Source: Cladocopium goreaui (lineage: Eukaryota > Sar > Dinophyceae > Suessiales > Symbiodiniaceae). Taken from it: a stretch of DNA of 64,000 nt. Numbering within the stretch: the stretch's first letter is position 1; the number at the start of each line of letters is the position of its first letter. The stretch spans positions 971,501-1,035,500 of the forward strand of contig CAMXCT020001112.1 in assembly GCA_947184155.2 (NCBI GenBank), read 5' to 3'. Positions 38,301 to 53,300 of the stretch are shown here, in pieces. Both the position numbers and the translations under genes were made by a program. Under the pieces are notes generated by a model. The model was given only the letters and a program-made list of their open reading frames with translations. It did not search any database and was not told the DNA's origin.

Positions 38301-41300
38301 CATTAATATTATCCCCCAAAAACTATATGGATAGTTATATATCATTTACTGACACTATTAGATGCTAGTCAATGATAGTTCTATGAACAATATCCCTTCT
38401 TTACATCCAAAAAGAATACCTGGTTGGTGGTTTCAACCAACCCCTCTGAAAAATATGAGTTCGTCAGTTGGGAAGGATAACATTCCCAATATATGGAAAG
38501 TCATAAAAATCATCTTCCAAACCACCAACCAGTCATGACTGTTGGTCAACAATCCAGTTCATTAGACAAGGATACCCTCCAGATATTCAACATGGCTGGA
38601 AAACATGGGTTCCAATGAGTATCCAATGAGTATCAAGAAAAACATTAAAAAACTACTACAGTATCCCCAATGTAACATCCCGCGGCTGTCCCCTCTCCAA
38701 GTGGCTGGTGAGGCTGCTGATGCTGGAGCTGGTGGTAGTCATGGTAGAGCTGGTGATGGTGGTGATCTCGGCATTGCTCACCTCGAAGCGCCCCGACTCA
38801 AAGGGAGGAGGATTCCCAGGGGATCGTGGAGATCAACTTGGATAGAAAATCCATAGGAAAAACATACCCTCTGGTAAACTAACATAGCTAATGATTGAAA
38901 ATGGCCATAATTGGTAAAATTATGGAATCATATTTCATCCCATCTGGTTGGTGGTTGAGCCTACCCCTCTGAAAAATGATGGAGTTCGTCAGTTGGGATG
39001 ATGACATTCCCAACTGAATGGAAAAATATAATTCATGTTCCAAACCACCAGCCAGGATAGAAATTCCATAGGAAAAACATCTCTGGAAAAAGGGATGGAA
39101 AGTGATGTGGAGGACCACTATTGTGAGTAGAACTGACCAAAATCTTCAAAAGATGCCTCGCAAATGCTTCGGAAGTGGGTGATGTACTGGTGAAAAGCAA
39201 AAGCAAAACATTTCTGGAGAAACTATAGGATATAATCCCTGAGGTTATTGTGGTTGGCAGCTGGGTGACTGTAAGTAGATATCTCATGGGGCCCCAATTC
39301 ATCCTAACTCTCGATCATCCCAGTAGAACATAATAGAACCACCAAGTGTAGATTGCAAGGGACATCATCAACAAGTTGATGTTGTAGAAATGGCTGTGAT
39401 GGTTCCGGCAAATGTCCCCTGAACAAAACGTGGCTCTACCATGAAAGGAGATCAAATGCAGGCCCTTCTTTCGAAATGAAGGCGTGATTTTTCCCAACTG
39501 TTGCTGGTTGGTGGTTTCAACTCTGAAAAATATTAGTCAATGGGGAGGATTATCCCATATATTATGGAAAATAAAACATGTTTGAAACCACCAACCTGGA
39601 TCTGGAAGTCGTTCCTTGTCCACAAAAAACTTTTTCTTCGGGCATCCGAAGCTTGAGACATGCCGATGATATATGGATTTCTCTTGAAATAACATGCCCC
39701 AAGCATTCCAATTGTCATCATTTTTCTTGGAGCCGTCACGTTTTGGTGGTAAAACTCCCTAGACAAACCCAAATATCACATCAATTTGATCAAAAACATT
39801 CAACAATCTGAAACAAAGACCAACAAACTGACCAAACAAAAAAAACAATTGATTTCACTGGTGACCCGCCAACGCCCTTAATCTTTCAGAGCACTGTGGG
39901 TGTGGCGAAGGAGATGATGTTCATGGACTCTGCCGCTTCGGGTGCCACGCCTTGCGTCACCAACCTGACTGGGGAACTGGATGGGTCAAGTTATTGGGAT
40001 AGGAGACCAGGCCCTGGTTCAATGGTTTAGTTTAAGGTAGTTTAAGAACAACAATACAAAAGGGTGCCACCAGGATGTTAATAGATGATATGTACCTCAT
40101 ACTTGCAGCTTTCCAACTATTCTATCTATTTCAACCGATTGATTTAAGGGAAAAATCTACAGGAAACCTTGGTGATTGTCACAAAAAATGGAGCTTTCCT
40201 GTAGATTTCCCCTGAAATTGGGCCCAATGGATTCGTCGAAAAAAAATTGGAGATGCCTTCATTTATGGCCATTCTAGAAGGAAACAGATTAGGTTTCAAT
40301 ATGGTTAAACTGTTACATCCTTTTTGGGCCGCCGATTTTCTGACTATTTTTGGGGCATTCCATCCATTGTTTAAGGGAGGTTTGAGCTGCAGAAGTCGAG
40401 TCGATCTCTTTTTGAAGGTCACTGTCGTGAAGGCTTGCCCGGAGGCAACATGCCATCCTCATGGGCTGGTGTAAAGCTGAAGGTGTTCCTTCCCAAATTA
40501 CGGCTACAAACGGACAGTCTAGCTACTAATCCTTATATGAATCAGCATAAAATCTCATTAAATCACACATTTTTCTGTGTCGAAACCTGAATTTTCTACC
40601 CCAAAATCGAATCTCATGTCCTAACCCTGCGATGCCGTGCCAAGCAACTCTTCCGTCATGATCTCCTGGAACGCGGTGAAGTTGCCTCATCGAGCGGTCA
40701 AGTCCCATGAAAATCCCACGTTGAGGAACTCTCCGTGGTAACTATCAGCTGGAAAAAAGAAATGAAAGTTGATAAATTATATATAACTATCAGCTACAGC
40801 AAAAAATATCACCGTTTTTTTCGCTCGATGATGAATATATAGTATCCTGATTATAGTTTCCAATTCAAAGGTTTTTCAGTGTCCACATGTTGGCCAGGTG
40901 GTAACTCTTACGTATGAGCAGTGAACCCAGTGTATATATATATATATAACATAATGAACACTGCTAAATAGTGCGAAGTTGTTGCAATTTGTGTCTCCTT
41001 TTGGAGCTACAGAGAACTGGGGGGATGGCTGTTCACGTCTTTTCACATACAAGTAACCAACCAAAATTTCAATCAAGGTGAGGTAATAAAATGTAATAAA
41101 TAATATAAATCACAAAGGATGAGTATCGAAGCACTGACGACAGTGACGAAGAAAATTGCCGATTTGTTCCACCTGAGACACTGGCACCAGCCCATGACCA
41201 GTTCTATGGTTTTTGTTCGGACTCGTCACAATGCCCATGAGTTCTTGCGTCTGAGCCTTGAGATGCTGTGACATGTCCCAACTTGGGTTCATCTCTGGGT

Positions 41301-44300
41301 ATAATTACTCAGTTAACCCCCTATAACCATCAACCAACAGGGTTTTCGAACACAATCTTCACATGGCCCAGGTGCCGCTAGTGGCGTTCAAGACTTCCAA
41401 AGCGCCTGTGGCCTGCGGTCAATCTCTCCAAATATCCCCAACAAAATGGTGTCGCAGCACATAAAATTGGGTTTTTCACATGGGAAGACACCATTAAAAA
41501 TGGGTACTTAAACGGAGGGTTTTCATGCAGAATGATTTACCCTCTGGTTATTTAACAGTTCGCCATGGAAAGATCCACCATTTTTAAGTTCGGTCAACGG
41601 TAAACCATCTATATCTATGGGCCATGGCTTAACCATGGCGAAGTGTTAGTCATAACCAGGTTGGGTATACCATCTCCTAGAGGGATGATCATCCACGCGG
41701 TCTAACCGGTGAAAAAAAGTTGATCTCCAGCCATGCCCCCACCTACCACTCCAACCATTTCTTCAACCAGAATTTTACCATTGTTTGATGATGTTTATAT
41801 AATCCGATTGACCCAAGGCTGTGCACAAATAACGTACATCTTGATGTGTTTGATGAAGTCCTCCGTGGCGGTTCAATGTCAGCCAACCAGATACGAACGA
41901 ACATTGTGGACAAATCAACCCAAACTCGCACCACCCAGCTTGCATAACTAACCCTCAATCGATGCATAACTTGTATCACCCCAATTGACCTTACCCAACA
42001 GCCACATTCAGTTTTCTCAAAAAAAAAACGAGTGGTTTATCGCCCAGTTATGGTTGATTCCAATGTAGCAAAGGTTTGGTATCAATGGGGATTAAACCAG
42101 GGTGATACATCTAAGTTCGACTACAACCCCCAAGAAGTGGGATATGGGGGCCAAATAACTATGGCCTAATATACCAATTCATGAATAGTCATGGCCACTG
42201 GCCGTGTGACTCATGGCCCGAATTGGCGTGACTCGCCGGCGCAATGAGTTTTTCCTTTGTTTCATTCGAGTCTCCGAAGAAAACATTACAATTGCTACCC
42301 TCTGGTAAACTAACATAACTATGGAAAATCACCATTGTTAATGGGTAAATCAACTATGGAAAATCACCATTTTTATTCCCAATATATGGAAAAAAAATGT
42401 TCCAAACCACCAACCAGCATTAGAATTGCTATCCTTTTCATGTGTGCAAGTGGAAGAGTGCCAGTGGAAGAGAAGGTCTTGCAACGTAGCATCAAGGCAT
42501 GTGTGCATGTAAAACCCAACGTTATTAGCCCCGCCCCACCCCCACCCAGCCGACCCCAAGGAATCGTGAAGTTGGCATATCAAAATGAACCACCGTTCCA
42601 CAGACGTCGCATAGCCCCATACCAAAAGCAACTCGTGCAACATCAACTCGTGCGAACAGAATGATATACCATGACAATCGATCATATACCTATGCTTATA
42701 ATATCCGATAATGTTGCGCGTCTGTGTGCCTCACCTCGACTGGGATGTTAACTGGACAGCATGTTTTTGTGTAGGATTGGGGAGGTCATATAAGAACTCC
42801 CAGTGAGGGTGAAAACATCTGCGAAATGCGCGTCATTGACCCCTCATTGGCCATCAAAATGTGTTCCAACAAAAACCATCGAGACGTCGATGTGAGAAAT
42901 GTGATGGCAATATGGTCGAAATCGGGATGCCATAAAAATCTAAGTGGACTACTGACTACTATAACTTAATCTATAGTTGGCCATAGTGCCATTTTTTAAG
43001 CCTTGTAATTTTGGATACTTCAAAAAACATGTCAGAAAACCACTTTTCTGGTCCCTAGAGCTGAACTCTAATTTCTCATACGGCCATAGTTATATATAAT
43101 CCTTATGGCTATAGTGATTCTCCCTTTAATATATTGTATAGTTACGAGTACGTAAAAATTAGAAAACCTATATCAGCAGTGTTCAAAACCCTGTCTCGTC
43201 CCTTTAAAAAAATGGTTGAGAACAGGATTCCTCGCTAATGGATTGTGATTAACTCATCATCAATCAACAATAATTTATCCATAGCCCCATATTGCTGGAG
43301 TTGATCCCCCATATTTCATGAGGCCTATAACTGATGGGAAAATGATGGTAACTGCTCATGTGAATGAATCAACAGTTCATATATTTGTCTCGGGATATCA
43401 TAGTCATGACAGTTATAGATATTATTATAGTGAATATATCCATAATTCTAGTCAGAGAATGTCAGAGATCCTTCTTCTATAGAGCTATTAGCTATGTTAT
43501 CTATATCTACATAGTTCTTAACTATACCCATATGCTCCATGGTGCTGGTATATTTACCTACATGACTGGGTGATTTATGTTGGGCAAATGTTGGGATTCA
43601 TATTCCAGCACCATGGGTTGCATATGGGATATATAGTTATAGCATGTTATAGTCCCCCTAAAAATACTATATAAATATAACCATAACTTTCCAGTGCCTC
43701 CAGTTCCTATAGAGCACCCGAACAAAAATCTCATGTTTCCGGTGCCTCCAGTTCTGTCATCTGCAAATCGATCGATGCATGCCACAGCTGCGACGTCGCC
43801 AGGCGCCGGGCCGTTGCAAGGCGCCGAGCCACCTGGCAGCGGAATGTCGTGGGAATAAAGCCATGAAAGGATGGAAAATGATGGGTATAATATGGGTATA
43901 ATGTGTTCTGAAGAATTGCAATCCTATGGGTATAATGTTTATATATGGGAATATATTGATTATCCTATATGGATATCACGATATTTCAGAGGAATGTAGT
44001 GGGAAAAATAAGGAACAATTGCAATTGCTACGGGAATCACATATTGGAAATATCACGGGAAATCGGCTGCCATCTGTTGATATCTGTTGCAACCAGCCAT
44101 ATTTTCTGCGGATCCCATTGGGGACTGGGTCCACCAAACATGGGAGCGCAACACGACTCAGATATCGCCCATGGAAAATCACAACTATGACGACCATTTG
44201 GGCATGAGTGTTGAGTTCCAGATGGAACATCTGAACCACTTAAGTTATTCAATTGAGCTGCTAGCGTTGGTTGAATTCATCACCCTTTTCTTGCAGATAA

Positions 44301-47300
44301 GGTCAGGATATTATGACCTTGATGCTTACCTGTGGTATTTGGATTAATCCCAAGTTGTTCCGATTCAAATACCCAATTTGCTCAGCGTAAGTGGAGATGT
44401 TTCAAAAAAACATGTGACCCGTGCAATTCCTGGAAACAGGGTCCTAAAACAGGGGTAAGCTGTTGTAAATGGAACCTGGTTGTTGTAAATTGACCATTTA
44501 TAGTTGATTTACCCAGTAAAAATGGTGGTTTTCCATAGCTATGTTAGTTTACCAGAGGATATCTGGTTGGTGGTTTCAACCGACCCCTCTGAAAAATGAT
44601 GGACTTCGTCTGTTGGGATGATGACATTCCATTCCCAACTGTTTCTGGAAAGTCATAAAATTCCATGGTTCCAGCCACCACCAACCACCTACCCCTCTGA
44701 AAAATATGATTTGGTCAGTTGGGATGATGATTACTCCCAATATATGGAAAAAATAAAATTCATGTTCCAAACCACCAACCAGGAACCTGTTCTATCTTTT
44801 CCTAGCTTTGCTCCATTGCCATTGGTGATATCTACTTGTTTTAAATAGGAGAATATCAATGGGTCGTTGCTGATATCCCAGATATCTATGAAAGAAAAAA
44901 CAGTAGATTGAATGTGTCTTCATTGATCAAGTGGTTCAGTCAATCATATGTTTATCAAAGCGTTAGATCAATTAAGCTAAAACATAAGTTCCTATAAATA
45001 GTCTATATATGTTAAACCATTGTTCAATCATAAGTAAGTTATATAAACCATTGGTTGCAAAAAAGAGGACATGTTTTATAAACCATATGGTTATATGAAC
45101 CATTACTATTTATATGAACCATTACTTATCTGGTTGGTGGTTTGAACCATCTTGGAAAAATATGAGTTCGACAATAGGAAGGATGACATCCCATGTATGA
45201 AATGGAAAATAAAACTCATGTTCCAAAAAAAAAACACCAACCAGTAGTAAATAGTTCATAGTTAGTTTTCATAACTATACTATTTATAACTATTACAACT
45301 ATTAGGATAATCAATAGTTATAATAACCATTGTTATAATAACCATTGTTATTGTTCTAATAACCATTTGTTTCATAAATCACCATTGTGGTTGCTTGATA
45401 TTTTCCCTCCTTATTACAAGGTGGTGCCCCCCAAGTTATAAGTTGGTTTATAATCCCATTAACTAGTTCGATATATCACCAACAAAAGCCATAGTGAAAT
45501 GGGAGTTATTTGCACCAACTTAGCTATCTAGGGGGCACCACCTTGTAGACATGGTAAAAATCAATAATTAATCCCATCACCCTAATATTAAACACCCCAT
45601 TTCTATGGTCCAATTCTGTGGAAATTCCCTACTAAACCATGGTTGACATGGTAAAAAGGCCCCCGAAAACCCATCGGAATCCTTTCGCTCCGGCCTCGGT
45701 GACTTCCACCAGCATGGCCGAGGGCGTCAGGAAGAGGACCCTCTGCAGGGTGGCCTGTGATGAACTGAGGCGACGCAGTCGCTGAAGAACTGGACTCACT
45801 GCAATGGTTAATATGATAGTTATATAAGTATTGTATATGGTTAACTATAACTATCTATCTATATTAAACCATACTATCACACTATGCTTATATGATGTAT
45901 CATATCATACTATAGAAAGTTATATAAGTTATATAAATGATACATATCATACATTATCATACAAGTAGTATTGATAATTAAGTATTACTCATGATCAATA
46001 CTTAATTAATACTGGTAATGTAGAATATCGTACATATCATATCTATAGCATAACGTTTAACATATCTCATAGTTACCCTCCGGTAATTCGACATAGCTAT
46101 GGTTTTTTCAAGGGCCCATTTACTTCGATGATGCACCAATTCAATGGTAATCTGCCATGGCTCGGAAAATGTCACCTACAGAACCCAAATTCAAAGAAAG
46201 CCGGGTAGTTTATGACCCCAGGTGTGGCAGAACATTCAAGTATCATACTTATGGTAAAGCCAATGTTCATCAATATTCAACATTATTCAACCACACAAGA
46301 CTGGTTGGTGGTTTTAACCATCTTGAAAAATATTAGTCAATGGGAAGGATGACATCCCATATATGAAATGGAAAAAAAAAATGTTCCAAGCCACCAACCA
46401 GAAGAGTATCACCATGGACGCTTGGCATTTTGCCATCCCCCAATATCAATGGCCAAGCACCCGGTTGCACCAGCTTCCCACCTCCAAAGCCAATCGGATC
46501 TGCGTGGCGGTGACGTTGCTGAGGTAAAACATCATCGAGGTGGTCACCACCTCGCAGGCGATTCTAATGGCTATAGCACCCCCCAAACAAACCCGAAAAG
46601 ATTGGAAATTCCCACTGAAATATTGGTAATAAATTACGTTTCAATCCTTTTTGGTACGAAACATGAAACAAATGGACACCTGGTTTAGTAGTCTGTTCAC
46701 TCAAGGAAGAGTCTAACTTTCAAGACGGGGATGGTTAAATAATGCTTAAATAATGAACATGTTTGATACTTAAATTAGTTGTTAAATCATCCAAATCATG
46801 GATAGTCAAAGTGGCCCAGCATCAGTTCATGGGTCCAAAAATAAGGATTGCGCCCCCCCAAGTTATCGAACGAAGCTAAGTTGGATCATTCCGTAATAAC
46901 CCATCAGTCCCATGAGTGATTCATGTGATTCTTGGTTTAATAATTGCTGTTTTGCCGCATTTGGTTTAGTTGAAATCCTCATTATTGCATATTATTGTGG
47001 GCGAAGTTATATAAATCTACATGTCTGGTGGCAGCCTGAAAACCTGGGTCTGGAAGTTGATGTTCCTGCTGAATTTCAACATGTGACATTCCCATGCTAT
47101 CATGACATTCCCATTAAAAATTCTTGAATCCCCAGGCCTTGTCTGGTTAAATCCCAACAAATCCCATGAGTGTGTGTCTGAAAATAGTGTACCCCTTTAA
47201 ACCCAATGGTTTTGCTGATCATTATCCCGTTTTTAAATGGCTATTTCATTGGGAAGATTAACCCAACATTTTCAGACAAATCCCATGAAAATGGGCAATC

Positions 47301-50300
47301 TATACCATGGCTATGTTAGTCATAACCAGATGGTAAATCCCAACAAATCCCATGAAAATCCCTGGTTGAAATGCCCCCATTTCTGCATCCCAAGTCACAG
47401 CGCTGACTGGATCTTCTGTGATGCTCACATTGACGCCGGACGCATTGACGCTGGCAGCCTCGCTACCGGCGTCGCTGTCCTGTCGATCAACGGGTGAGAT
47501 CTCTTTTTTCGCATCTAGGTTGGGATTTCTCCATTGGAATCTAGCAAGAAAATTAGATTTAACATGATCTAACCATATTCAACCATATTTGGAATTGATC
47601 AACAAAATCATACTTGGATTTAATGATGATTTACCATGTATTCAGCCACTTAAATCTCAAAAACTGTCCATCTCTGTCCTCGGTAGAGTTGGCCATGCTC
47701 GCGTTGACCTTAGCGATGGCTATCCGGTCGCTATCCTCAGACATTGTGTGGATACGTTATAACTGATGTATATGTTATAACTATTGTAACTGATATATTT
47801 GCTATGACTGTTATGATGATTGATAATGACTGTTACAAAGAATCATTGTTGTTCCAATCTATTCCAACAATTATAGAAATTGATAGAAATTATGGTGTTA
47901 TCCTTATTTTTGGGGAAATAAGACACCCCTACAGAGCATACCCCCTTGCAACTGATGATCATTATAGTGTATTATAATTGTCATAAAGGTTGATATCATG
48001 AACAAATATTATCAGCATCACTATGGTCATTATTGTTATCATGAGTTCTAGTTTTCCTCACTTATAATTCAGTTACTAAAAAGCCATGATTATCAGTTAT
48101 TGTCATGAATTATCAGATACTAAAAGGCCATGATTATCGTTTATGGTCATGATTATCAGGTACTAAAACGCCATTATGTTCATTCAACTGACTCAGTTAT
48201 TATAGCTTGATTACTAAAAGCATTGGCATCTACCCTGTTTTCGAGTTACTTTGGTCTCTTTTCATTCTTTTCATCTTTTTGTCTATGTTCATGCGGTTCG
48301 TTCTGTTGGGTTCCACTCCTTCTTCACTCCTTCCCCAATAGCTCGGCTTCTGGCTTCATCTTCGCTCATCAGTTGCCCTTAGCGCAGCAGTGCTGGAACC
48401 CAGTCACTTGAAAGCACCAATCAGCCCTTGCAGCTAGTAGTTGACCCCGTTCTTCACCAGACATTCAGGAACTTTCCACAAAGTTCAAGAATAATCCCAT
48501 CCTTCTAATATGCAACACCCAAATGTATGTAAGACCATGTAAATCTATAGGTTTATGAGGGGTGCTTAATATGTTGGGAAAGGAATTACTGTTCTTCAGC
48601 CAAGTATTTTCAAAGGTATACTATGTTATACTGCTTCATGACTCAGAGACTAGGGATCCCAACTGATCCCCTAACCACTGCCTATCTGGACGTCTTGGGG
48701 GTCAGGGTAGCAATTGGGCGGCATTTTCTTACACTACTTCTAGGGGCACATGAGAATTGGGACTCACCACGCTTGTTCCCCTTCCTCAGCCTATTCCTCA
48801 TGAGGATTCTTGATTCATTCATACCTCATGGGGTGCAGTGGCTATGCGATTCCTGGGGGTGCAGCTAGGGGGTCCTCAGTGGATATACAATCATTGTCAT
48901 AGGGCTAAAAAATCCCTACTTCTTGGGGTTTTTTGTATACCCAGAGCCCCAACTGCACCCCCAAGTTTCTTTGAATTTCAAACACCATGATCCTCGCTGC
49001 AGGGCCCAAATCTCTCAAGAGAGTATCTGGTGAGGAATGGAATCCGGCGATATTCAATGTCAACCTCCGGAACGCGAGAGACGAAATAGATCCTGCGCCA
49101 GGCCCCGCAGGTCTGGTATGGCTTAAATGGCTTAAGACCCACGGGGCAGATCACCAGATCAGACCGAGAGGCACCGAGTGTAAGAAACTGAAACACTGTG
49201 AAGCCATGAAATCCCATGAAATCCCATGAAATCCCATGAAATCCCAACAAAATCTCACCAAAATCTCATGAAATCCCATTGTGAATGATAACTTTCTTAA
49301 GACGATCAAGTCCAACGTCCATCCTCAAGAACTCTGACAAAGTCCAAGTCTTGTGGATTGCTTGTACAGCCACATGGGTGTGTCTCAAAATGGGGAACAA
49401 AAACCATGTAAAAAACTACTTTGGATTAGGGTACCAAATAATTATGTTTCGTGTATAGGATATATATATATATATATATTTATTTATTTATTTAATTTAT
49501 GTTTATTTGTTTAATTATTATATACATATACATATTAAAGTATATTAATTATTCTAGAAAAAAAAGGATTATCACCATGTGACCTCTGGAACTGGTTGTG
49601 TTCTCAGACAAACCAACTATATCATCATTACTATACCCAGTAAGATATTACTATGTATATATCATAATACATATATATATATATGGTATATTTCTATATG
49701 GACTATACTAGCAGCATTTGACACCATAGTATATCCATGTATATATGTATATCAACATCAACTATACGACGTATAGTAAGATATATGGTGGTTGTTCTAA
49801 ATTCCTTTATCTGCAAACGGCCATTCTTCTAAATTCCTTTATCTTTCGCTGGGGTCTCATGTTAAAATATGTCGCTAAATCCTTCGTCAAAAAATAAGTT
49901 ACTTTCACGAACTCAGAAAAAAAATCGCGAGGTCTCATGTTGAAACCCAGCGGCCATGGCAATTAAAAACGCTCAAACAAGGCCCTTCAGAATGACTCCC
50001 ATATATCATCTGCATCAACTATCAACTATCAACTATCAACTATCATCAACTATCATCAACTATCATCAACTATCATCAACTATCATCAACTATCATCAAC
50101 TATCAACAACTATCATCAACTATCATCAACTATCAACAACTATCATCAACTATCAACAACTATCATCAACTATCATCAACTATCAACAACTATCATCAAC
50201 TATCATCAACTATCAACAACTATCAACAACTATCATCAACTATCAACAACTATCATCAACTATCAACAACTATCATCAACTATCAACAACTATCATCAAC

Positions 50301-53300
50301 TATCAACAACTATCATCAACTATCAACAACTATCAACAACTATCATCAACTATCATCAACTATCATCAACTATCAACAACTATTATCAACTATCAACAAC
50401 TATCATCAACTATCAACAACTATCAACAACTATCATCAACTATCAACAACTATCATCAACTATCAACAACTATCAACAACTATCATCAACTATCATCAAC
50501 TATCATCAACTATCAACAATTATCATCAACTATCATCAACTATCAACAACTATCATCAACTATCATCAACTATCATCAACTATCAACAACTATCATCAAC
50601 TATCAACAACTATCAACAACTATCATCAACTATCAACAACAACCTCATCAACTATCAACAACTATCATCAACTATCTATCATCAACTATCATCAACTATC
50701 ATCAACTATCAACAACTATCATCAACTATCAACAACTATCATCAACTATCATCAACTATCAACAACTCATCAACTATCAACTATCAACAACTATCATCAA
50801 CTATCAACAACTATCATCAACTATCAACAACTATCATCAACTATCAACTATCAACAACTATCATCAACTATCAACAACTATCATCAACTATCAACAACTA
50901 TCATCAACTATCATCAACTATCAACAACTATCATCAACTATCAACAACTATCAACAACTATCATCAACTATCAACAACTATCATCAACTATCATCAACTA
51001 TCAACAACTATCATCAACTATCAACAACTATCAACAACTATCATCAACTATCATCAACTATCATCAACTATCATCAAGTATCATCAAGTATCATCAACTA
51101 TCATCAAGTATCAACTATCCTAACCATCCCCATGGTTTCAATCAAAAGACAGCCCGAAAATGGCACCGCCACGGGGCCACGGCCTGTACTCCGTGACATA
51201 GGTCACCTCTTCTGGTAGCGTCCAGGACAGCAAGCCACCAATCTCGCTGGCATCCAAGTCCTGGATCCAGAGGTAACTTCTGGTTCTTCCAATTTTTTTG
51301 GGGGGAAAATCAGAGAACTAATGATGGTTATAATATGGTTATGGCAATAAATCATGGTTCTTTCATGGGAAAATCAAGAGTGTCATGGTGGTTTGCTGGA
51401 AAATCACAGAATGTAGTTCTAGTAAAACATATTAAAAGCATTCTTATAATCAGCGGATTTTCAAGTGCAACGTTTGATCACCAGAGGGCACAACAGCCAA
51501 TAAATAAGTGTATGGCCATCCCCCATCGAGCCCATTGAAAGTTGGCTGAAAGGCTGGAAGAATAGTCCCACTTAGTAACTGGGATAAGCCATTCATAACC
51601 GTGGTTATTTCATAAATGCTACTGGGTTAATTTCATAAACCAGTGGGACTAACCATGACTAACCAGTTAACTGGGTTAACCAGTGGGATTAACCAGTTAA
51701 CTGGTGAATTTCATAACCCTGGTTATAAGCCATTTTTTTTGATGGGATAACCCAGTGAATGGGGACCTGTTTTTTGCCGGGGTAGTAGATCCATGTACCA
51801 TCTGGTTATGACTAACAGTTCGCCATGGAAAATCACCATGTTTAATAGGTAAACCATCTATTTCTATGGGCCATTTTCCATGGATATGTTAGTCATAACC
51901 AGAGGGTAAATCCGTTTTTTAGATGTTTGATGGTCAAATCCATTTCTCAAGTCCCAATAAGTGTGTTGGTCAAATCCAACTTCTTGTGAAATCCCAGACA
52001 ATGGTTGGTATGTAAGATCTCAATCCCCATAGCTCAAATCCAACATATGGAGGTTGCCTAAAATGGACCCAACAAAACCATTGGTTTCTCCATCAACAAA
52101 TCATCAAAGATCATCAACAATCATCAAACATATATTTTTCAGATCATCAAACAGCATCAAGCTTCTTCAAACATCATCAAACATCATCAACAATCACCAA
52201 AAATCGCCAAAGATCATCAATTCTGGATGATGTTGGACAAACTCCTGGGAAGGAAACGGGCCATCTCCTGGCCTCATCCGGGAAGGAAATGTTCGCCACG
52301 CTGGCGACGGTGTCGCTAATCAGGAGGCTCGCCTCAGCAACGCAGCATCGGAAAATGCGGAGGTTTTACCAAGTATCATATATGGTAAATTATATATATA
52401 TACAGTATATATATCATATATAATATATCTATCATGTATATTATAATATATATATATACATACATACATCATATAATATATAATATAAGCTATATGATAG
52501 ACTGATAGATATAAACTATATTAAAAAAAATATACCAAGATGATTCAATATGATCATGTTAATCGATTACAAATGGAGGACTTGGACATCACATCTGCAT
52601 GGCTTGCCAGCAGCTGATGATCAAATTCAGTGTCCCGGAAAGAGTTCCAACTCTTTGTCAACTACGTCATATTATTTCATATTATGATAATATATATATA
52701 TAATATTATCTAACAAATGTCATACTATAATTCTATATTATATAATAGTCATTTGTGGTAATATAATTCTCTATATTTTAATACTTGATATTCCCTAACA
52801 ACTCTATAATGGATATTCTCTAATAGCTCTAATATTCTATAAGTGGACAGATCCAATCAACTTGTCTCATTGCTGTGATACCAACATTGCCAATCTTAGA
52901 TAATGTGGGTTCTCTTGGATCAGCACATCTCTTCATCCCAGTCTCTTCCCGAGTCAGCCCAGGAACCGGAGTGCTTTGCCGGGCTAAAGCGGACTTGGTA
53001 TAGACCACCAAATGAGTACTGCCACTCCTGGCAGTCTGGTGATACAAAGCCATGCCATGGCTGACTAGTTTCAATGGTTCCTGCTGGGGAAATTGCCACC
53101 GTTGAACTCAGGTGTTTTTACACGTCATTTAGTGGGAATTGTCTCAAGGATTTGCATGATTCATGGTCCCTGCCTCCTATGAGGGATTTCATTCTCCCAT
53201 TTTTACCACTTCTCTGTTGAGGCTGCCAGATATTGCCAGTCGAGGCCGGGCAATACCCTCATGGCTGACATCCAGAACCCTAAACGTAGGCAGTGGAAGA

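Larger units (their letters stand above)
36645..38680. other. Intron sequence with a duplicated segment
   Basis: No module motif seen. A 46-bp stretch (TCATGACTGTTGGTCAAC...) occurs at 37641..37686 and again at 38533..38579, each time directly after a family 1 element. Open frames around 36.8 to 37.2 kb on the plus strand lack motifs. Confidence 0.45.
40000..45675. other. Mostly intron; few weak exon candidates
   Basis: One credible exon candidate is 41110..41292 (minus), which reads LMGIVTSPNKNHRTGHGLVP and fits module B loosely. Open stretches at about 43.74..43.82 kb and 44.08..44.18 kb on the minus strand are GC-richer than their surroundings and may be exons. Otherwise the interval holds family 1, 2 and 3 elements and AT-rich sequence. 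Confidence 0.4.

Noticed and set aside
50013..51118. CRISPR array
   Set aside because: Units are contiguous 10-mers with no spacers, in a eukaryotic intron.
49956..51218. 420-codon open frame on the plus strand
   Set aside because: It is a by-product of a stop-free 10-bp tandem repeat. The protein would be INYHQLSTT-type repeats, and a genuine minus-strand exon (51150..51277) overlaps its end.
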